A stretch of DNA of 64,000 bases, taken from positions 62,001-126,000 of the forward strand of contig JAKOVR010000143.1 of assembly GCA_029782025.1 (NCBI GenBank), written 5' to 3'. The translations under genes were made by a program, and so were the position numbers. The number at the start of each line of letters is the position of its first letter. The stretch's first letter is position 1. Origin of the DNA: Actinomycetes bacterium (GTDB taxonomy: Bacteria; Actinomycetota; Acidimicrobiia; Acidimicrobiales; Acidimicrobilacustridaceae). A model generated the notes under the pieces. It was not told the origin of the DNA. It was given only the letters and a program-made list of their open reading frames with translations, and ran no database searches. Positions 59,532 through 64,000 of this stretch are shown one piece after another.

Positions 59532-60661
59532 GCGCCATCGGTCGCCTGTACCGGGGCGAGAACGACATCGACTTCACCCGCTGGTGGCGGGTCGGGCTGA
59601 TCCTCTCGGGCACCCTGGTGGTGGTGAGCATCGTGTCGCTCTTCGGGCGGGGCCTGAACTTGGGCATCGACTTCCGGGGCGGCGTGTCCTGGCAGGTGAA
59701 GGCCCCGGGCGTCACCGTGGAGGACGCCCGCGGCGTGCTCACCCCGATCGGGTTCGGCGAGGCCAAGATCCAGACGCTCGGGAGCGGCGACGTCCGCGTC
59801 CAGGCCTCGGCCGACGACTCGGCCACCCGCGACAAGGTCCGGGGCGTGCTGGCCGACCTGGCCAAGGTGCCGGCCCCGGAGGTCAACGTCCAACAGGTCG
59901 GTGCCTCCTGGGGTGGTGAGCTCACGTCGTCGTCGCTGCGCGCCCTGATCGTGTTCATCCTCGCCGTGTTCGGCTACCTGGCCTGGCGCCTCGAGTGGAA
60001 GATGGCGCTCGGTGCCATCGTCGCCGTGCTCCACGACGTGGTCATCAGCGTGGGCGTGTACTCGATCTTCCAGTTCGAGGTCACGCCGGCCACCGTCATC
60101 GCCTTCCTCACGATCCTCGGCTTCTCCATCTACGACACGGTCGTCGTGTTCGACAAGGTGCTGGAGAACAACGGCCGCGTGGGCTTGTCGAGTCGCATCA
60201 CCTACACCGAGATGATGAGCGTCTCGATGAACCAGGTGCTCATGCGGTCCCTCAACACCTCGATCGTCGGCCTCCTGCCGGTGGTGGCCATGCTCGTGGT
60301 CGGCGCCGGCATCCTCGGGGCCGTGACCCTCGAGGAGTTCTCCATCGCCCTGGCCGTCGGCCTCCTCGCCGGCGCCTACTCCTCGCTGTTCATCGCCGCC
60401 CCGGTCGTGGTGCTGGTGAAGGAGCGCGAGGCCCGCAACCGCCAGCTGCGCCAGCGCCTCGGGGCCGGCAAGCCCCTCACCCCGGCGGCGATGACCTCCC
60501 GCCTCGACACCCTGCCGGCCGACGCCTCCGGCGTACCGGCCCGCAGCGGCGCCCCGGCCCGCGCCGGGTCCGCTCCGGGGGGCGCAGCCTTCGGTCCCGG
60601 GGCCACCACCTACACCGGCGCCATCCCGCCCCGCCCCCGCAAGAAGGGCAAGAAGCGCTGA
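59528..60661 (+). CDS. secF: Protein-export membrane protein SecF
   Basis: A 377-residue partner of SecD with six membrane helices. GLNLGIDFRGGVSWQ near residue 45 is the SecF signature start, LGFSIYDTVVVFDKVLENN carries the D-T-V-V-V-F-D proton-path motif, and SMNQVLMRSLNTSIVGLLPV the conserved helix-five block. The C-terminal tail is Ala/Pro/Arg/Lys-rich. GTG start overlaps secD stop by four bases. Confidence 0.96.
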   Translation: MSAIGRLYRGENDIDFTRWWRVGLILSGTLVVVSIVSLFGRGLNLGIDFRGGVSWQVKAPGVTVEDARGVLTPIGFGEAKIQTLGSGDVRVQASADDSATRDKVRGVLADLAKVPAPEVNVQQVGASWGGELTSSSLRALIVFILAVFGYLAWRLEWKMALGAIVAVLHDVVISVGVYSIFQFEVTPATVIAFLTILGFSIYDTVVVFDKVLENNGRVGLSSRITYTEMMSVSMNQVLMRSLNTSIVGLLPVVAMLVVGAGILGAVTLEEFSIALAVGLLAGAYSSLFIAAPVVVLVKEREARNRQLRQRLGAGKPLTPAAMTSRLDTLPADASGVPARSGAPARAGSAPGGAAFGPGATTYTGAIPPRPRKKGKKR

Positions 60662-60692
60662 CCTGATGCCGTGCGCACCGTCGGACCGCCAG

Positions 60693-60698
60693 TAGCCT
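60693..60698 (+). promoter_or_regulatory. -10 box TAGCCT for rel
   Basis: TAGCCT, 6 nt, GTG 60705; leaderless start predicted for the stringent-response gene. Confidence 0.5.
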
Positions 60699-60704
60699 GA
60701 CGTC

Positions 60705-62933
60705 GTGGCCACCGTCAACCGCGTCCTCCCCTGGCGGCGTCACAGCGCGCCGGCGGCGGAGGAGATCGCGCCCCTGGTGGCAGCGTTCCGGGCCCGCCAC
60801 CCCAAGGAGCCGACCGGCCTCATCACCCGGGCCTACGCCCTGGCCGAGGCCGCCCACACGGGGCAGACCCGCAAGAGCGGCGAGCCCTACATCACCCATC
60901 CGGTGGCCGTGGCCAAGATCGTGGCCGAGCTCGGGCTCGATGACGTCACCGTCGCCGCCGCGCTGCTCCACGACGCCGTGGAGGACACCGGCGTCACCAT
61001 CGCCGAGCTCGAGCGCGACTTCGGCCCCGACGTCGCCGCCATCGTCGACGGCGTCACCAAGCTCGAACGGGTCAAGTTCGACTCGAAGGAGGCCCAGCAG
61101 GCGGCCACCGTCCGCAAGATGGTGGTGGCCATGGCCAAAGACCTCCGGGTCCTCATCATCAAGCTGGCCGACCGCCTCCACAACATGCGCACGATCGCCG
61201 CCATGCCGGCGTGGAAGCAGGAGCGCACGGCCCAGGAGACCCTCGACGTGTTCGCGCCGCTGGCCCACCGTCTCGGGATGCAGGACCTGAAGCAGCAGCT
61301 CGAGGACCTGGCCTTCGCCGCGCTGCACCCGAAGCGCTACGCCGAGATCGACCACATGGTCGCCACCCGCACGCCCGAGCGCGACCTGTACCTCACCCAG
61401 GTGCTCGAGGACGTGCGCACCCGCCTCGACGAGCTCCACATCCGGGCCCAGGTCACCGGCCGGCCCAAGCACCTGTGGAGCATCTACGAGAAGATGGTGG
61501 TGAAGGGCAAGGAGTTCGACGAGATCTTCGACCTGGTGGGCATCCGGGTGATCGTCGAGACGGTGAAGGACTGCTACGCCGCCCTCGGTTCCATCCACGC
61601 CACGTGGAAGCCGGTGCAGGGGCGGTTCAAGGACTACATCGCCATGCCCAAGTTCAACCTCTACCAGTCCTTGCACACCACGGTGATCGGGCCGCAGGGC
61701 AAGCCCCTCGAGGTGCAGATCCGCACCGTGGAGATGCACCAGCGGGCCGAGATGGGCGTGGCCGCGCACTGGAACTACAAGGACGACCACAAGTCCACCG
61801 GCGACCTGGTGTGGCTCAACCGCATCATCGACTGGCAGCAGGAGACCTCGGATCCCACCGAGTTCATGTCCAACCTGAAGATCGACCTCGAGCAGGACGA
61901 GGTCTTCGTCTTCACACCCAAGGGCAAGGTCGTGACCCTGCCGGCCGGCGCCACCCCGATCGACTTCGCCTACTCCATCCACACCGAGGTCGGGCACCAC
62001 TGCATCGGGGCGCGGGTCAACGGCAAGCTGGTGCCGCTCGACAGCCACCTCACGTCCGGCGACACGGTGGAGATCTTCACCTCGAAGGTCGAGGGGGCCG
62101 GCCCCTCGCGCGACTGGCTCGGCTTCGTCGCCACCCACCGGGCCGCCAACAAGATCCGGCAGTGGTACAGCCGGGAGCGGCGGGAGGACGCCATCGAGAC
62201 CGGGGCCGACGAGCTGGTGCGGGCGCTGCGCCGCGAGGGCCTCCCGGTGCAGAAGATCCTCGCCTCCAAGCTGCTCGAGGACACCGCCGGCCTGCTCAAC
62301 TACGCCTCGCTCGACGCCCTGAAGGCGGCCATCGGCGACAACCACCTGTCGGCCCAGTCGGTCGCCCAGCGGGTGCGCAGGCAGCTGCAGGAACCGGACC
62401 AGGCCTCAGAGGAGATGCTGCCGGTCACGGCCCGGGAGCACCGGGGGCGGCAGCACCGGCGGCCCGAGACCAACCACGGGGTCCACGTCGAGGGCCTCGA
62501 CGACGTGATGGTGCGGCTGTCGCGGTGCTGCACGCCGGTGCCGGGCGACGACATCATGGGCTTCATCACCCGGGGTCGGGGGGTGAGCGTCCACCGCACC
62601 GATTGCGCCAACGCCGTGGGTCTCATGGTCAACCAGGCCGACCGGCTGATCGACGTGGAGTGGGACCGCGACAGCAAGGACATCTTCATCGCCTCGGTGG
62701 AGGTGAAGGCCCTCGACCGGTCCCGGTTGCTGCGCGACGTGAGCGCCGCCATGGCCGACGCCCACGTCAACATCATCGCCTGCACCACCGTCACCGGCTC
62801 CGACCGCATCTCGACCATGCGGTTCGACTTCGAGATGGCCGACCCCGAGCACCTGCAGTCGCTGATCTCCTCGATCAAGCAGATCGAGAGCATCTACGAC
62901 GCCTATCGCGTGCTGCCGGGCAAGGGCGGCTGA
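60705..62933 (+). CDS. rel: Bifunctional (p)ppGpp synthetase/hydrolase Rel
   Basis: A 742-residue stringent-response enzyme of normal length. HD hydrolase motif LLHDAVEDT near residue 88; synthetase core GRFKDYIAMPKFNLYQSLH near 306, where RFKD (not EFDD) marks a bifunctional Rel; EVQIRTVEMHQRAEMG; TGS domain from about 392 (VFVFTPKGKVVTLPAGATPI); zinc-finger-like CCTPVPGDDIMGFITRGRG; ACT domain from about 658. It both makes and removes (p)ppGpp. Unlike many actinobacteria there is no apt gene between secF and rel. It appears to have its own promoter. Confidence 0.97.
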   Translation: MATVNRVLPWRRHSAPAAEEIAPLVAAFRARHPKEPTGLITRAYALAEAAHTGQTRKSGEPYITHPVAVAKIVAELGLDDVTVAAALLHDAVEDTGVTIAELERDFGPDVAAIVDGVTKLERVKFDSKEAQQAATVRKMVVAMAKDLRVLIIKLADRLHNMRTIAAMPAWKQERTAQETLDVFAPLAHRLGMQDLKQQLEDLAFAALHPKRYAEIDHMVATRTPERDLYLTQVLEDVRTRLDELHIRAQVTGRPKHLWSIYEKMVVKGKEFDEIFDLVGIRVIVETVKDCYAALGSIHATWKPVQGRFKDYIAMPKFNLYQSLHTTVIGPQGKPLEVQIRTVEMHQRAEMGVAAHWNYKDDHKSTGDLVWLNRIIDWQQETSDPTEFMSNLKIDLEQDEVFVFTPKGKVVTLPAGATPIDFAYSIHTEVGHHCIGARVNGKLVPLDSHLTSGDTVEIFTSKVEGAGPSRDWLGFVATHRAANKIRQWYSRERREDAIETGADELVRALRREGLPVQKILASKLLEDTAGLLNYASLDALKAAIGDNHLSAQSVAQRVRRQLQEPDQASEEMLPVTAREHRGRQHRRPETNHGVHVEGLDDVMVRLSRCCTPVPGDDIMGFITRGRGVSVHRTDCANAVGLMVNQADRLIDVEWDRDSKDIFIASVEVKALDRSRLLRDVSAAMADAHVNIIACTTVTGSDRISTMRFDFEMADPEHLQSLISSIKQIESIYDAYRVLPGKGG

Positions 62934-62943
62934 TCGGACCGGG

Positions 62944-62949
62944 TAACCT
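62944..62949 (+). promoter_or_regulatory. -10 box TAACCT for the GNAT gene
   Basis: TAACCT predicts a start near 62956 and a leader of about 63 nt before the GGGAGG ribosome site and ATG 63019. Confidence 0.4.
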
Positions 62950-63018
62950 CGCATCTCCACGGGCGTCATGCACCCCGTTCGCTCCGCAGGTGGGGCGTCG
63001 ACCAAGGGAGGATCACCG

Positions 63019-63759
63019 ATGATTCTAGGAGACGGTGGAATGCATTGGCCCCACCCCGGCCAGACCTCCAGTGGCAACTCGGGCTCCACGCCACCGCCCT
63101 CACCCCCGCGGCTACCAGCGGGCTTCTTGGGCCGCTACATCAACATGCCCGATGTCAACGGCTTCGGGTTCGCCGCCACCGCCGACCTCGCCCCGCCGTT
63201 CCCTGACCTCGCCGCCCGCGGCGTCGTGCTGCGTCCACTCGGGCTGGATGACGAGGAGGCGTGGGAATCGCTGGTGGCCTCCGAACGTGATCGCCTGCCC
63301 AGCCTGGGCATCGAGGTCGCCGAGACCTACGACGAGGTGCTGGCGGACCACGGCACCTACGCCGCCATGGACTTCGCCTACTGCAATGGTGTGTTCCTGG
63401 ACGACCAACTCGTGGGCGAAGCCGCGCTCCACGACATCCAACGCAACAACCTCCAGGGCGCACTGTTCACGATGTGGCTGGCGCACTCGGCCTCCGGCCA
63501 GGGCCTCGACCAGGTCTGCTACCTACTCACCCTTCTGTTCGCCTTCGACCATCTCGAGCTGCACCGGGTCGATGCACTCGTCCCGGCCGACGCGAACGGC
63601 GGGGTCAGTGCGATCGAGGAGCTCGGTATCGGGCACCGGGGTGTGGAGCGCGGCGCAGTGCGAGTCCACGGCGAGTGGGTCGACCACGTGCGGTACACCG
63701 TGATGGCCGAGGACTTCGCCGAGCGGCGCGCGGGATGGACCGCTGATTGGCTCAGCTGA
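63019..63759 (+). CDS. GNAT-family N-acetyltransferase
   Basis: A 246-residue protein; after a Gly/Pro/Ser-rich start (about 45 residues) the GNAT fold begins at ARGVVLRPLGLDDEEAWESL, with VGEAALHDIQRNNLQG, SASGQGLDQVCYLLTLLFAF in place of the usual R/Q-G-x-G/A loop, and LELHRVDALVPADANGG, the typical 'L.R' end. It is close to the RimJ/RimL-type group that acetylates protein N-termini or small amines. ATG 63019 is preferred because GGGAGG lies 7 nt upstream, against ATG 62968. Codon choice looks a little less GC-biased than in neighbours. Confidence 0.78.
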   Translation: MILGDGGMHWPHPGQTSSGNSGSTPPPSPPRLPAGFLGRYINMPDVNGFGFAATADLAPPFPDLAARGVVLRPLGLDDEEAWESLVASERDRLPSLGIEVAETYDEVLADHGTYAAMDFAYCNGVFLDDQLVGEAALHDIQRNNLQGALFTMWLAHSASGQGLDQVCYLLTLLFAFDHLELHRVDALVPADANGGVSAIEELGIGHRGVERGAVRVHGEWVDHVRYTVMAEDFAERRAGWTADWLS

Positions 63760-63786
63760 TCCTCGAGTCGGACGAGAGGTCCGCGC

Positions 63787-64000
63787 TCAGGGGGGTGCGG
63801 GGCCGGCTCGGGTGCCGGGGGGTGGGTGGGTGCCGTGGTGTGGGGAGTGGCGGTGGGTGCCGGTGGGGCTGGTGAAGAGGAATCGGCCGTTGCCGGGGGG
63901 GGTGAGGGTCCAGCCGGCGGCGTGGGCGACGCGGCGGGGGTGGTGCCGGCAGAGCAGGGCCATGTTGTTCTCGTCGGTGCAGCCGCCGTGTTCCCAGTGT
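63787..64000 (-). CDS. HNH endonuclease-like (DUF222/13E12-type) C-terminus, partial
   Basis: A frame ending at TGA 63789-63787 runs off the window edge and encodes 70 residues. It reads HWEHGGCTDENNMALLCRHH followed by PRRVAHAAGWTLTPPGNGR: the HWxxGGxTxxxNxxxLCRxHH block is the HNH nuclease end of the DUF222/13E12-type proteins common in actinobacteria. One histidine in the usual HHH is Pro. A low-complexity His/Pro/Thr tail ends the protein. Such genes are often repeated and mobile; the rest lies to the right. Confidence 0.8.
   Translation of the reverse strand, partial: HWEHGGCTDENNMALLCRHHPRRVAHAAGWTLTPPGNGRFLFTSPTGTHRHSPHHGTHPPPGTRAGPAPP

Overview
The window is very GC-rich, starts many genes with GTG, and is packed with short or overlapping gene junctions. 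Gene content (conservon-type GTPase tail, AftD-like arabinosyltransferase, Rel-type (p)ppGpp synthetase, DUF222/HNH-like nuclease tail, two-domain MaoC proteins) points to a high-GC actinobacterium. Acidimicrobiia is my best guess from overall flavour only; no rRNA or tRNA gene is present to confirm it. I see no prophage, insertion sequence, CRISPR array or RNA gene. The longest stretch without a gene is under 200 bp.

Layout. 0-3.5 kb: end of a GTPase gene, a family 2 glycosyltransferase, a membrane O-acyltransferase fused to an SGNH domain, and a small membrane protein. 3.5-9 kb: cytochrome P450 with TetR regulator, then a UbiB-like kinase/TetR pair with a candidate operator, and a PhoX-like secreted protein. 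9-19.3 kb: Gfo/Idh/MocA dehydrogenase, an LPxTG-anchored surface protein of unknown role, a membrane-anchored protein of unknown role, nitroreductase, a reductase/unknown/MaoC-dehydratase trio, and a family 5 glycoside hydrolase. 19.3-30.9 kb: an eight-gene minus-strand unit whose first seven genes are linked by 4-nt stop/start overlaps (GT4, AftD-like giant, GT2, acyltransferase-SGNH, alpha/beta hydrolase, HAD nucleotidase), followed after 21 nt by a GGDEF-EAL protein. 30.9-51.1 kb: a second envelope-glycan region with three related GT-C enzymes, SGNH proteins, a GNAT-like protein, NodB deacetylase, methyltransferase, DUF2304/GT2 pair, acyltransferase, UGM-like flavoprotein, polyprenyl-phosphate sugar-1-phosphate transferase, NadA and two more GT-C proteins. 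51.1-63 kb: acyl-CoA synthetase, SGNH hydrolase, then the housekeeping block queA-tgt-unknown-yajC-secD-secF-rel. The right end has a GNAT protein and the C-terminus of an HNH nuclease.

How it works together (inference). The 19-51 kb genes look like a dispersed pathway for building and decorating a cell-surface glycan: a lipid-linked sugar is started by the sugar-phosphate transferase at 45.7 kb, extended by GT2/GT4 enzymes in the cytoplasm and by GT-C enzymes using polyprenyl-phosphate sugars outside, and modified by O-acylation, deacetylation and methylation. A cyclic-di-GMP enzyme is transcriptionally adjacent to this pathway.

The most unusual thing I see is regulatory. About nineteen genes have a TAnnnT-like -10 box only 6-10 nt before their start codon, as expected for leaderless mRNAs. 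In five places the TAG stop codon of the upstream gene is itself the first half of the -10 box of the next gene, and at 51.55 kb two divergent -10 boxes overlap. By contrast nadA has a roughly 118-nt leader with a hairpin that covers its ribosome binding site.
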